Assembly (NCBI GenBank): GCA_026162565.1
Contig: JAOEIQ010000001.1
Location: 1-64,000 of the forward strand
Length of the DNA: 64,000 bases
Origin: Flavobacteriaceae bacterium NBU2973
Lineage (GTDB): Bacteria; Bacteroidota; Bacteroidia; Flavobacteriales; Flavobacteriaceae
Direction of reading: 5' to 3'
This document shows, in pieces, positions 16,072 to 25,370 of this stretch (positions are counted from its first letter, which is position 1; every line of letters begins with the position of its first letter). A program made the translations under genes and the position numbers. The notes under the pieces are model-generated. The model was given only the letters and a program-made list of their open reading frames with translations, made no database searches and had not been told where the DNA came from.

Positions 16072-17046
16072 ATGGAAGCTATGGTAAAAATAACAGCTCA
16101 AGAAGTAAATAAATTAAGACAAGCTACAGGTGCTGGTATGATGGATTGTAAAAAAGCACTTGTTGAAGCTGAAGGAGATTTCGATAAAGCTATTGAAGTG
16201 CTTCGTAAAAAAGGACAAAAGGTTGCTGCGAAAAGAGCAGATCGTGAGTCTAGCGAAGGTGCTGCAATTGCTAAAGTTAATGCCGATAACACTGTAGGTG
16301 TAGCAATCGTTTTAGGTTGTGAAACGGATTTTGTTGGTAAAAACGAAAACTTTGTAAAATTAGCTAATGATTTAGCTGAAGCTGCAATTAATTTCGATTC
16401 TAAAGAAGCATTTTTAGCGTCAGATTTTGAAGGTATGACAGTTGCAGATAAGTTAATAGAGCAAACTGGAGTAATAGGTGAGAAATTAGACCTTAAAGCT
16501 TTTGAAAAATTAGAAGCTGCTTATGTTGGATTTTATGTTCACATTAATAAAATTGCTGCACTAGTAGGTTTATCTTCTAATGTGGATAATGCAGATGTTC
16601 TAGTTAAAGACATCGCTATGCAAGTGGCATCAATGGGAGCAACAACTTTATCGTATAAAGATTTTGATCCTGCTTTTATTGCTTCAGAAACTGAAGCTAG
16701 AATTGCAGTTATAGAAAAAGACAATGAGGAATTAGCACGTTTAGGTAAAACACTTAAAAATGTACCTCAATTTATTTCTATGGCACAATTAACTCCAGAA
16801 GTTATGGCAAAAGCTGAAGCAGATGCAAAAGCACAATTAGCTGCAGAAGGTAAGCCAGAGCAAATTTGGGATAGAATTCTTCCAGGAAAAATGGATCGTT
16901 TTGTGTCTGACAACACAACTTTAGATCAAGAGCAATGTCTATTGGATCAAAAATTTATCAAGGATGAAAATAAAACTGTTGCAGATTATGTTAAGACTTA
17001 CGGAGACGTAGAAGTATCTGCATTTAAAAGAGTTACTTTAGGGTAA
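16072..17046 (+). CDS. tsf: Translation elongation factor Ts
   Basis: EF-Ts is the nucleotide exchange factor for EF-Tu. The frame encodes 324 residues from ATG 16072, but the ATG at 16081 (MVKITAQEVNKLRQATGAGM) gives the usual family start and may be the true one. The N-terminal TGAGMMDCKKAL and the core TDFVGKNENF motif are intact, and the C-terminal half is full length for the flavobacterial form. It ends with a strong terminator, which closes the ribosomal block. Confidence 0.96.
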   Translation: MEAMVKITAQEVNKLRQATGAGMMDCKKALVEAEGDFDKAIEVLRKKGQKVAAKRADRESSEGAAIAKVNADNTVGVAIVLGCETDFVGKNENFVKLANDLAEAAINFDSKEAFLASDFEGMTVADKLIEQTGVIGEKLDLKAFEKLEAAYVGFYVHINKIAALVGLSSNVDNADVLVKDIAMQVASMGATTLSYKDFDPAFIASETEARIAVIEKDNEELARLGKTLKNVPQFISMAQLTPEVMAKAEADAKAQLAAEGKPEQIWDRILPGKMDRFVSDNTTLDQEQCLLDQKFIKDENKTVADYVKTYGDVEVSAFKRVTLG

Positions 17047-17071
17047 TTAATAATCCTATACTATATTTAAC

Positions 17072-17102
17072 AAAAAAGCATCCTTTTATAGGATGCTTTT
17101 TT
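17072..17102 (+). terminator. Terminator after tsf
   Basis: AAAAAAGCATCC (17072-17083) and GGATGCTTTTTT (17091-17102) form a perfect 12-bp stem with a T-run, 25 bases after the tsf stop codon. Confidence 0.9.
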
Positions 17103-17187
17103 ATGTTTTAATGTTAACTAAATGTTTAGAAAAAGCTTTAAACTAGAAATTCTATAACATTAAAGTAACCTTATTATTACCAACTTT

Positions 17188-17195
17188 TAATTTTG
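17188..17195 (+). promoter_or_regulatory. Candidate -7 element for the lipoprotein-receptor pair (TAATTTTG)
   Basis: TAATTTTG matches TAnnTTTG and lies 80 bases before the lipoprotein start; a -33 element was not evident. Confidence 0.35.
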
Positions 17196-17275
17196 AGGTA
17201 ACATCTTTTTTACACTTCATTAGTTTCTTTGTGCTGATAATTAACACAAGAAATTACAATTTAAAAACAACTCTA

Positions 17276-18553
17276 ATGAAAAAATTATTTTTATCAGCTT
17301 TAGTAGTATCAGCTTTAGCTTTTACTTCATGTATTGAAGACGATGACACACCTATAATAATTGAGCAAACTACAAATAACAATAATATTGGTGGAGGCAC
17401 TGGTTCTTCTGGATGTATTGTTAAGGCAGGAGGTATTGCAGTAGATGAAACTTGGACAGCGGATAACTGCTATATACTAGATAGAAAAGTCGTGGTTCAA
17501 GAAGGTGTAACTTTAACTATTGAACCAGGTACTATTATTAAAGGTCGCTCTGGTACAGGGTCTTTATCATCTGCTTTAATTGTAGCTAGAGGTGGGAAAA
17601 TCATGGCTGAAGGAACTGCGGCACAACCGATTATCTTTACTGCTGAAGCAGATAATATTGGAATTGGTGAATTATCAGGAACAAATTTAAGTGAAAATAA
17701 TGCAGGTCTATGGGGAGGTATTATCTTATTAGGTAGAGCATCAGGTTCTTTCCCTGGAGATGTTACAGAACTTCAAATTGAAGGAATACCTGCAAGCGAT
17801 ACTTTTGGTTTATACGGCCCTGGAGATGAGCCAGCAGTTGACGATGACAATTCAGGAGTTTTGAGATACGTTTCTATTCGCCATGGCGGTTCACTTTTAG
17901 GAGAAGGAAATGAAATTAACGGTTTAACTCTTGGTAGTGTAGGTTCTGGAACTGTTTTAGACAATATTGAAGTTGTTGCAAATGCAGACGATGGAGTTGA
18001 ATTCTTTGGTGGTACTGTAAATGCATCTAACTTATTAGTATGGGCTCAAGGTGATGATGCTATTGATGTAGATCAAGCTTACTCTGGAACAATTACTAAT
18101 AGTGTTGTTGTATTGTCTCCTGCTTCTGACCATGCATTAGAAATTGATGGCCCAGAAGGCACATTAAATGGTGCTTGTACTATAGATGGTTTAACTTTAA
18201 TTGGTAATGGAGATGTAAATTCTGAATATGCTGATTACAGATCTAATGCTCAAGTAACTACTAATAATGTATTCGCGTTTGGCTTTGGAGATTCTGCAGA
18301 TGTAGAATTAGATAATGATGGTGTTGCAACAAATTATAATAATGGATTGGTGAATTTTGGAGCTTGGGAAATTATTCTTCCTGCTGGAGTTACTAATGTT
18401 ACAGATATTTTTGTTAACAAAGCAGAAAATGTAACAGTAACTGGTTTTGGCTCTACTGCAACAGCAATAAATGAAGGTGAACAAACAGTTGGAGCTACTA
18501 CTTCAAATTTAAGTTGGACTTATGCTAACGAGGCTGGTAATTTAGGCTTCTAA
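17276..18553 (+). CDS. Surface lipoprotein with parallel beta-helix repeats
   Basis: This is a 425-residue protein. ATG at 17276 is chosen because it opens a lipoprotein signal (MKKLFLSALVVSALAFTSC) with the lipid-bearing Cys at 19; the in-frame upstream ATG at 17231 has no support. A short Asn/Gly-rich linker follows the Cys. The body is rich in short strands and turns such as GLWGGIILLGRAS, LRYVSIRHGG and ADDGVEFFGGTVN, which is typical of a right-handed parallel beta-helix. No catalytic residues can be assigned. It is 76 bases upstream of a TonB-dependent receptor on the same strand and likely works with it at the outer membrane; the substrate is unknown. Confidence 0.78.
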   Translation: MKKLFLSALVVSALAFTSCIEDDDTPIIIEQTTNNNNIGGGTGSSGCIVKAGGIAVDETWTADNCYILDRKVVVQEGVTLTIEPGTIIKGRSGTGSLSSALIVARGGKIMAEGTAAQPIIFTAEADNIGIGELSGTNLSENNAGLWGGIILLGRASGSFPGDVTELQIEGIPASDTFGLYGPGDEPAVDDDNSGVLRYVSIRHGGSLLGEGNEINGLTLGSVGSGTVLDNIEVVANADDGVEFFGGTVNASNLLVWAQGDDAIDVDQAYSGTITNSVVVLSPASDHALEIDGPEGTLNGACTIDGLTLIGNGDVNSEYADYRSNAQVTTNNVFAFGFGDSADVELDNDGVATNYNNGLVNFGAWEIILPAGVTNVTDIFVNKAENVTVTGFGSTATAINEGEQTVGATTSNLSWTYANEAGNLGF

Positions 18554-18580
18554 TTATATCAGTAATAAAAAAATAAATTA

Positions 18581-18615
18581 AGACAACTGTTCATTACTAT
18601 TATGAGCAGTTGTCT
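18581..18615 (+). promoter_or_regulatory. Strong intercistronic stem-loop between lipoprotein and receptor genes
   Basis: A 14-bp stem with a single G-T pair (left arm 18581-18594, right arm 18602-18615; outer part AGACAACTG/CAGTTGTCT) encloses a 7-base loop. No T-run follows, so it is more likely an mRNA processing or stability element than a terminator. It ends 14 bases before the receptor start codon. Confidence 0.6.
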
Positions 18616-18629
18616 CCTTAAATACAAAA

Positions 18630-21500
18630 ATGAAAAACTTTAAACATATTTTCATACTATTTTTATTTAGTTTAACTACTTTAATAACATATTCTCAAAC
18701 TGGAAAAGTTGCTGGAACTGTAATAGATGGTGATTTTACTGAACCCTTGGCTTTTGCCAATATTTTAGTAAAAGGAACTACTACTGGAACCACTTCTGAT
18801 TTTGATGGTAAATACTCAATAGATTTAGATGAAGGCATATACACACTAGTTTTTTCTTTTGTAGGATATACTACTCAAGAGATCACAGATGTAACTATTA
18901 AACCAGATCAAATAGTAACTTTAGATGTAACCCTAACAACCAATTCATTAGATGCAGTTGTTGTAACTACATCTGTTAAACGAAACACAGAAAATGCTGT
19001 TTTAAACTTACAAAAAAAGTCAGTTAATTTATTAGATGGTTTATCAGCTCAAAGCATCAAAAAAACTGGGGCTGGAAATATTGCAGCTGCTGTAAAGAGT
19101 GTTCCTGGAGTTTCTGTTCAAGGAGGGAAATATGTATATGTTCGTGGTTTAGGTGATCGTTATACCAAATCCATATTAAATGGAGTTGATATTCCTGGTT
19201 TAGATCCCGATAGAAATACCATTCCAATGGATATTTTTCCAACTAATATTATTGATAATGTAATTGTATTAAAATCAGCTGCTGCAGAGTATCCTGCTGA
19301 TTTTACTGGAGGTATAGTAAATGTTGTAACTAAAGATTTCCCTACTAAAGAGGAATATTCTATCTCTTTAGGTGCAGCTTATAACCCAAGTATGCACTTT
19401 AAAGATAATTATTTAAGTTACGAAGGAAGTAATTCTGATTTTCTAGGATATGATAATGGTGCTAGAAATAGACCTATAAACAGATATCAACCTGTTCCAG
19501 ATCGCTCTGAAAATAGATTATTATTAAATTCTCTAACTAGACGTTTTGACTCTCAATTAGGCGCTGATATACAAAATAGCGGTGCAAATTTTGACTTTGG
19601 TTTCACTTTAGGTAATCAATATGAAATAGGTGATAACAAAATTGGTTATCAAGCGTCTTTATCTTACAAAAACACTACTACTTTTTATGAAGATAGAGAA
19701 GATGGTACTTACAGAAAAGACCCTAGTAATAATAACTCGAATAGTGCATTAGTAATTGATAGAGTTGTAAAAGGAGCTTCAGGTCATAATGACGTATTAC
19801 TTAACGGGTTATTAGGACTAACTTTCAAGACCGATAATTCAAAGTATAAATTAACTGCACTTCACATTCAAAATGGCGAGTCTACAGCTGGTAAATTTGA
19901 CCTATTAATTAGTGAAGATGGAGTTGGTGGTGGTTTATTTGAAGGGACAAATGATGCACTACTTTACACTGAACGTTCAATCACTAATTTCTCTTTATCA
20001 GGAGATCATACATTAGACGCTAAATCTGAATGGAAAATGGATTGGGCTTTTTCTCCTTCATTTTCAAGAGTTCTTGATAAAGATCATAGAACCACTCCTT
20101 TAAGACTTGTAGATATTGGCGACACTATAGATTACCAGATTGATAAAAGTTCGGTAGGTCAACCTAACAGGATATGGAGAACATTATCTGAAGAAGCATG
20201 GATTACAAATATTAATGTATCAAAAAAATATACATTGTTAAATCGACCTGCTAAAGTGAAATTCGGAGGTGGTTTTGCTTTTAAATATAGAGACTTTAGT
20301 TCGGATCAATTTTTATTTGACACATCAAATCCTGTACCTAGTGTAGAGAATGGAGATGTGAATACTATTTTAGCTAATGAGAACCTTTGGACACCAGATT
20401 CAGAAGGCACCTTTTTAGATCCAGGAACTGCTTTTGACCCAGAGAACTCGTATGAAGGTGAGTATAATGTGGCTTCTATGTATATTTCAAATGAGTTTAA
20501 CGCTACTGAAAAGTTAAAAGTAATTATTGGTTTAAGAACCGAACAATTTAACTTGTATTATTCTGGAATTGTAAGAAATGACAATGACGAAAGAATTGCC
20601 GTTGAAAGATTGAGCACTATAGACGAATTTGACTTTTTCCCATCAGCTAATTTTATATATGCTGTAAGTGAAGATGCAAATTTAAGAGCATCATATTCTC
20701 GAACTACTGCAAGACCATCTTTTAAAGAAGCTTCAACTGCACAAATATTTGATCCTGTAACAAACAGGTTTTTTATTGGAGGATTAGATAATGGTACTTA
20801 TGATCCTATTCGTCCTACTTATATAAACAATTTTGATCTTAGATACGAAATATTTAGAGAGAAAGGACAAATGATAGCAGTAAGTGGTTTCTACAAAGGA
20901 TTTACCGACCCTATTGAGTCAACGTTTTTCCCACAAGCACCAAGACAGTTAACTGTTGCAAATTTAGGTGATGCTAGAGTAATTGGTGGGGAAATTGAGT
21001 TAAGACAAAATTTAGGCTTTATCTCAAATACATTTGAAAACGTGAGATTTAATGCTAATGCTTCAATAATTAATTCTCGTTTAGAAATGACAGAACAAGA
21101 ATTTAATTTAAGGCAATCTAATGCAAGACCAGGTGAGACTATTGATGACACTCGTAATCTTCAAGGTCAGTCACCTTTCCTTATCAACGCAGGATTTGAC
21201 TATGATAACGATGAAAAAGGATTTAGAGCAGGATTATTCTACAATGTTCAAGGTAAAACACTAGAGGTAGTTGGAACAGGTTTTGTTCCTGATGTTTATA
21301 CTAAATCTTTCCATAGTCTAAACTTTACATTAAATAAAGCTTTTGGTGAGACAAAAAATTCTGCCATAGACTTAAAAGTATCAAATATTTTGGGCTCAAA
21401 AAGAGAAAGTGCTTATGAGTCTTTCCAAGCTCAAGATCAAATATTTAATTTACGTAATCCAGGAACTGAAATTTCAATAGGATATTCTTATAAGTTTTAA
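18630..21500 (+). CDS. TonB-dependent receptor with carboxypeptidase-like N-domain
   Basis: This 956-residue protein has a signal peptide (about 1-22). A CarboxypepD_reg-like beta-sandwich follows (about 23-110; GKVAGTVIDGDFTEPLAFAN), then a plug domain (about 120-230; VPGVSVQGGKYVYVRGLGDRY is the conserved plug stretch, here spanning VPGVSVQGG and YVRGLGDRY). A 22-strand barrel ends in ISIGYSYKF, with the terminal Phe expected for BAM recognition. The length is shorter than SusC, and no SusD partner is nearby; the lipoprotein upstream may fill the partner role. The substrate cannot be read from the sequence. Confidence 0.9.
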   Translation: MKNFKHIFILFLFSLTTLITYSQTGKVAGTVIDGDFTEPLAFANILVKGTTTGTTSDFDGKYSIDLDEGIYTLVFSFVGYTTQEITDVTIKPDQIVTLDVTLTTNSLDAVVVTTSVKRNTENAVLNLQKKSVNLLDGLSAQSIKKTGAGNIAAAVKSVPGVSVQGGKYVYVRGLGDRYTKSILNGVDIPGLDPDRNTIPMDIFPTNIIDNVIVLKSAAAEYPADFTGGIVNVVTKDFPTKEEYSISLGAAYNPSMHFKDNYLSYEGSNSDFLGYDNGARNRPINRYQPVPDRSENRLLLNSLTRRFDSQLGADIQNSGANFDFGFTLGNQYEIGDNKIGYQASLSYKNTTTFYEDREDGTYRKDPSNNNSNSALVIDRVVKGASGHNDVLLNGLLGLTFKTDNSKYKLTALHIQNGESTAGKFDLLISEDGVGGGLFEGTNDALLYTERSITNFSLSGDHTLDAKSEWKMDWAFSPSFSRVLDKDHRTTPLRLVDIGDTIDYQIDKSSVGQPNRIWRTLSEEAWITNINVSKKYTLLNRPAKVKFGGGFAFKYRDFSSDQFLFDTSNPVPSVENGDVNTILANENLWTPDSEGTFLDPGTAFDPENSYEGEYNVASMYISNEFNATEKLKVIIGLRTEQFNLYYSGIVRNDNDERIAVERLSTIDEFDFFPSANFIYAVSEDANLRASYSRTTARPSFKEASTAQIFDPVTNRFFIGGLDNGTYDPIRPTYINNFDLRYEIFREKGQMIAVSGFYKGFTDPIESTFFPQAPRQLTVANLGDARVIGGEIELRQNLGFISNTFENVRFNANASIINSRLEMTEQEFNLRQSNARPGETIDDTRNLQGQSPFLINAGFDYDNDEKGFRAGLFYNVQGKTLEVVGTGFVPDVYTKSFHSLNFTLNKAFGETKNSAIDLKVSNILGSKRESAYESFQAQDQIFNLRNPGTEISIGYSYKF

Positions 21501-21527
21501 TTAGAATTACTATTACTTATAAAACAG

Positions 21528-21557
21528 AAAAGCTCATCAACAAAGATGAGCTTTTTT
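21528..21557 (+). terminator. Terminator after the TonB-dependent receptor gene
   Basis: AAAAGCTCATC (21528-21538) pairs with GATGAGCTTTT (21545-21555), with a T-run. It can also serve the convergent gene ending at 21579. Confidence 0.88.
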
Positions 21558-21578
21558 TATACTATTATTCTGCTTTAA

Positions 21579-21938
21579 CTATTTATCTCTAATCGCGACA
21601 GTAGTTTTATTATTCCAATTGCTAACACTCGCAATTTTAGAGTTAACATAGTCTACTTCTTTTAAACTATCTTCAGTCCAGAAGAGCCATTTCCCAACTT
21701 TTAAGCCATTGTCATAATTACCAACAGCAATTTTTTTACCTTCTGCATCGTATTGTTTCCAAGTACCTTGTAGTTTGCCATCTGCATTAAAAAATCCATG
21801 CTGACTGATTTGACCATTATCATAGTAATAAGTAGCTTCTGTTAAATCACCTTTCTTTTCTGTCTTAACTTTTTGCTCTTGTGCAGACAAAGAAACTGAT
21901 ACTAAAAAAATTACGATAAGTGATATATATTTTTTCAT
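21579..21938 (-). CDS. Exported MORN-repeat (YwqK-like) protein
   Basis: This 119-residue protein has a signal peptide (KKYISLIVIFLVSVSLSAQ). Three repeats of the YwqK/MORN_2 kind follow: ATYYYDNGQISQHGFF, LQGTWKQYDAEGKKIAVGNY and KVGKWLFWTEDSLKEVDY. Databases often call this family the antitoxin YwqK, but an exported single copy with no toxin gene beside it makes a toxin-antitoxin role unlikely. It is divergent from the phosphate transporter gene and shares its regulatory region. Confidence 0.72.
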   Translation of the reverse strand: MKKYISLIVIFLVSVSLSAQEQKVKTEKKGDLTEATYYYDNGQISQHGFFNADGKLQGTWKQYDAEGKKIAVGNYDNGLKVGKWLFWTEDSLKEVDYVNSKIASVSNWNNKTTVAIRDK

Positions 21939-21987
21939 AAGTAGATAGGTTTAAATTAACATTTACATTACAAATATATATTTAAAT

Positions 21988-22031
21988 TTACATATAAACA
22001 ACATTTAGGTAACATTAAATTAACATTAAGT
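21988..22031. promoter_or_regulatory. Four tandem 11-bp repeats resembling a PHO box
   Basis: ACAT recurs at exactly 11-base steps (21990, 22001, 22012, 22023). The last two units read TAACATTAAAT and TAACATTAAGT. An 11-bp period is that of PhoB half-sites. The array lies 180 bases upstream of the phosphate transporter. Confidence 0.5.
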
Positions 22032-22141
22032 GTGTAAGTATTTGATAACTAAATATTTAAATTTATTTAATTTCTTAACTTTAAGTTTTTTAATTAATAA
22101 GTATCTTTCACACATATTTTCTTGTCTTAATCGAATTATAT

Positions 22142-22163
22142 GGTAACCTTTTGGTAACACTGT
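22142..22163. promoter_or_regulatory. Second 11-bp direct repeat pair (GGTAAC) upstream of the phosphate transporter
   Basis: GGTAACCTTTT is followed directly by GGTAACACTGT, again with period 11. GGTAAC also occurs in the upstream array at 22008. It ends 47 bases before the transporter start. Confidence 0.45.
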
Positions 22164-22209
22164 GTTGAAATTAAAACAAGAAATTTGCTTTTTATTTTCA
22201 ATTTTACGT

Positions 22210-24528
22210 ATGGAAAACATTTACTTGTTTATGATTGTTGCCCTAGCCATTTTAGCTATTGCTGATTTGGTAGTTGGAGTTAGTAATGATGCTGTAAACT
22301 TTTTAAATTCTGCCATTGGTTCTAAAGCGATTTCTTTCAAAACCATCATGATTGTTGCTAGTGTGGGTGTAGCGATTGGAGCCATTTTCTCCAGTGGTCT
22401 AATGGAAGTCGCCAGAAAAGGTATTTTTAATCCAGGTGAGTTTATGTTCGATGAAATCATGATTGTCTTCATGGCAGTTATGATTACTGATATATTGTTG
22501 TTAGATTTTTTCAACTCTGTTGGTATGCCAACCTCCACAACGGTGTCAATTGTTTTTGAGTTGCTGGGTGCTGCAGTAGCCATGGCTTTAATAAAAATTG
22601 GGGCAGATGGTGGAAGCTTCAGCGATGTTTTAAATTACATTAATACATCTAAAGCCACACAAATTATTTCAGGAATATTATTATCTGTCGTCATCGCCTT
22701 CTCTATTGGTGCTATTATTCAATGGTTTTCTAGGCTTTTGTTATCGTATAATTTTGAAAAGAAGGCAGCTTGGGTTGGTTCGTTATTTGGAGGCATCGCC
22801 TTAACGGCTATTACCTACTTTATCTTCATGAAAGGGATTCAAGGAACACCTTTTGCAGGTGAGAGTTTTGATATAATTGGAGGCGCCACCATAAAAGATT
22901 TTTTAGAGCAGCAAGTTTTAACCATTGTTTTAGTTAATCTGGTATTTTGGTCTGTTTTATCATTTGTATTAATAAGTGCTTTTAAAACAAGCATCTATAG
23001 ATTAATTATTATTGTAGGAACTTTTGCATTAGCATTAGCATTTGCTGGTAATGATTTAGTAAACTTTATTGGTGTGCCAATAGCTGCCTGGCAATCGTAT
23101 CAAGAGTGGGTTGCTTCAGGAATTCCTGCAAATGAGTTTAGTATGGAAATTCTATCTGCTAAAGTAGCAACTCCTACTTTTCTTTTATTTATAGCTGGAA
23201 TGGTTATGATTATTACCTTATGGTTTTCTAGCAAGGCAAAAAGTGTTGTTAAAACTTCAATAGATTTATCTAGCCAAGGAGAAACTCAAGAACGTTTTCA
23301 ACCTAATTTTTTATCTCGTAGTTTTGTGCGAATGGCAATGGCAATGTCTCAAATGACCTCATATATTTTACCAGAATCTTGGCAGCAAAAAATTGATAAA
23401 CAATTTGAAGCTCCAGTCATAAAATTATCTAAAGATAGAGTGCATGAACTACCGGCGTTCGATTTAGTAAGAGCAGCTGTAAACTTAATGGTAGCGAGTG
23501 TTTTGATTTCTGTTGCCACTTCAATGAAATTACCTTTATCAACTACTTATGTAACATTTATGGTAGCTATGGGAACTTCTCTAGCTGATAGAGCTTGGGG
23601 AGCAGAAAGTGCTGTATATCGTGTTGCTGGTGTTTTAAATGTAATTGGTGGTTGGTTTTTTACGGCTTTTAGTGCCTTTACTGCAGCTGCTTTAATAGCT
23701 TATCTTCTAAATTTAAATTTAAAAGTGATGTTCCCAATTTTATTGGTAACAGCTTTTGCTCTACTCATTAGAAGTACTATAGCGCACAACAAAAAAGCTA
23801 AAGAAGTTAAGGCTGAAGACACTTTAACAAGAGCTGAAAGTAGTTCTGTACAAGGTGTTATTCATGAAAGTGCTGGTAATATTTCTAATGTTGTTAAACG
23901 TGGTAATCGTATTTACTCTAATGCTATAAATGGTTTAGCTAAACAAGATCTCGCATTACTGAAGAAGAATAAAAAGCAAGTCATTAAATTATCGGATGAA
24001 ATAGATGCGTTAAGAGATAATATATTTTATTTTATTAAAAATTTAGATGACTCTAGCGTTGGAGCCAGTAATTTCTACATTAATATTCTAGGTTATTTAC
24101 AAGACATGACACAATCGTTAGAATATATATCTAAAGTCAGCCATAAGCACATAAATAATAATCATAAGAAGCTTAAATTTAGTCAGATTAAAGAGCTTAA
24201 AGAAGTTGACGAACGTATGGAAGCTTTGTTTAATGATACTCAAGTTGCATTCGATTCACGCTCATTTGAGCGAATAGATGAGGTTTTATATAGACAGCCT
24301 TCTACGATTGATTTGGTTAAAGAAAAAATTCAAAGGCAAGTAGAACGTACAAGAAATGAAGAGTCCAGTCCTAAAAATACAACGCTCTATTTTTCAATAT
24401 TATTAGAAACAAAAGACCTACTGACTGCTACTAGAAACTTATTAGAGGAATATAGCTCATCACATGATTCATCTGTTAAACCAGCTACTATTTCTACAGA
24501 TACTAGTGGAACTCAAGAGGAAGAATAA
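22210..24528 (+). CDS. PiT-family inorganic phosphate transporter fused to a PhoU-like domain
   Basis: This is a 772-residue protein; ATG at 22210 (MENIYLFMIVALAIL) is preferred to the in-frame 22162, which lies in the leader. Residues about 1-560 are the PiT transporter, with the duplicated signature segments GVSNDAVNFLNSAIG near the N-terminus and VATSMKLPLSTTYVTFMVAMG in the C-terminal half (written here as MKLPLSTTYVTFM). After about residue 570 a cytoplasmic helical region (ISNVVKRGNRIYSNAI, LLKKNKKQVIKLSDEID) resembles PhoU. The fusion would place a regulator on the carrier itself. PHO-box-like repeats upstream fit phosphate control. Confidence 0.85.
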   Translation: MENIYLFMIVALAILAIADLVVGVSNDAVNFLNSAIGSKAISFKTIMIVASVGVAIGAIFSSGLMEVARKGIFNPGEFMFDEIMIVFMAVMITDILLLDFFNSVGMPTSTTVSIVFELLGAAVAMALIKIGADGGSFSDVLNYINTSKATQIISGILLSVVIAFSIGAIIQWFSRLLLSYNFEKKAAWVGSLFGGIALTAITYFIFMKGIQGTPFAGESFDIIGGATIKDFLEQQVLTIVLVNLVFWSVLSFVLISAFKTSIYRLIIIVGTFALALAFAGNDLVNFIGVPIAAWQSYQEWVASGIPANEFSMEILSAKVATPTFLLFIAGMVMIITLWFSSKAKSVVKTSIDLSSQGETQERFQPNFLSRSFVRMAMAMSQMTSYILPESWQQKIDKQFEAPVIKLSKDRVHELPAFDLVRAAVNLMVASVLISVATSMKLPLSTTYVTFMVAMGTSLADRAWGAESAVYRVAGVLNVIGGWFFTAFSAFTAAALIAYLLNLNLKVMFPILLVTAFALLIRSTIAHNKKAKEVKAEDTLTRAESSSVQGVIHESAGNISNVVKRGNRIYSNAINGLAKQDLALLKKNKKQVIKLSDEIDALRDNIFYFIKNLDDSSVGASNFYINILGYLQDMTQSLEYISKVSHKHINNNHKKLKFSQIKELKEVDERMEALFNDTQVAFDSRSFERIDEVLYRQPSTIDLVKEKIQRQVERTRNEESSPKNTTLYFSILLETKDLLTATRNLLEEYSSSHDSSVKPATISTDTSGTQEEE

Positions 24529-24546
24529 ATAGTATAAACTTATATA

Positions 24547-24573
24547 TAGCTCCTTAAAAAAGGAGCTTTTTTG
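24547..24573 (+). terminator. Terminator after the phosphate transporter gene
   Basis: AGCTCCTT (24548-24555) pairs with AAGGAGCT (24560-24567), followed by T-rich sequence, 20 bases after the stop codon. Confidence 0.8.
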
Positions 24574-24601
24574 TTTTGTAACTTTACAAAAACTATTACT
24601 T

Positions 24602-25321
24602 ATGAAATATCTTTTTTTCGCTTTTACATTGTTAATTATGTTTCCTGGAACAAGTCAAGAATTAACTGGATATGAATTACTGGATAAAACCATTGCTTAT
24701 CATGATCCGGAAAATAAATGGGTTACATTTAATAATCAATTTACGGTAACCATGCAAACACCTAATAGTTCTGATAGAGTTACAGATATATATATAAATC
24801 TACCTAGTAATATATTTAAAGCCGCTGCTAAAAAAGATTCAATAATTACAACTTACTATAACAAAAATGGTAAGTGTATTACTACTATGGCAGATTCTAT
24901 GAGAATTGCTAATCTACCAGAGCCTCCAAAACGATCCCATTGCGAAACCACAGAGCTCTATAAAAACTATTATACTTATTTGTATGGCTTGCCAATGAAG
25001 CTTAAAGATCCAGGAACTAACATTCATGAAAAGGTAGAGCGTAAAACCTTTAAGGGTAAAGAGTATTTAGTTTTAAAAGCCACTTATGATAAAGCTGTTG
25101 GTAGCGATGTTTGGTACTTTTATTTTAATACTAAAACCTATGCTATGGAAATCTATCAGTTTTTTAAAACCGACGATTCTGGCAAACTTAAAACAGATAG
25201 TGGTGAATATATAGTATTAACTGAAGAAGCAATAGTAAACACTATTAAAATGCCAAAAAATCGCGCTTGGTATTATAATAAAGATGATAAATATCTTGGA
25301 ACAGACTTGTTAAAGCAATAA
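24602..25321 (+). CDS. Exported DUF6503-like protein
   Basis: This 239-residue protein has a signal peptide (KYLFFAFTLLIMFPGTSQ). The rest reads as a lipocalin- or LolA-like half-barrel: YELLDKTIAYHDPENKW at the start of the mature chain, PVK-like turns, and VWYFYFNTKTYAMEIYQFF. I associate this with DUF6503 in flavobacteria, whose function is unknown. It is a single gene between two terminators. No catalytic residues are evident. Confidence 0.65.
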   Translation: MKYLFFAFTLLIMFPGTSQELTGYELLDKTIAYHDPENKWVTFNNQFTVTMQTPNSSDRVTDIYINLPSNIFKAAAKKDSIITTYYNKNGKCITTMADSMRIANLPEPPKRSHCETTELYKNYYTYLYGLPMKLKDPGTNIHEKVERKTFKGKEYLVLKATYDKAVGSDVWYFYFNTKTYAMEIYQFFKTDDSGKLKTDSGEYIVLTEEAIVNTIKMPKNRAWYYNKDDKYLGTDLLKQ

Positions 25322-25324
25322 ACA

Positions 25325-25356
25325 AAAAAACCATCCCGAAAGAGATGGTTTTTTTA
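25325..25356. terminator. Bidirectional terminator between the DUF6503-like gene and nrdA
   Basis: AAAACCATC (25327-25335) pairs with GATGGTTTT (25344-25352), with A and T runs on either side, so it can end both convergent transcripts. Confidence 0.82.
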
Positions 25357-25370
25357 ACACTTAATTAAAA

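Noticed and set aside
21579-21938. Toxin-antitoxin system based on the YwqK name
   Set aside because: The protein is exported and has no toxin gene next to it.
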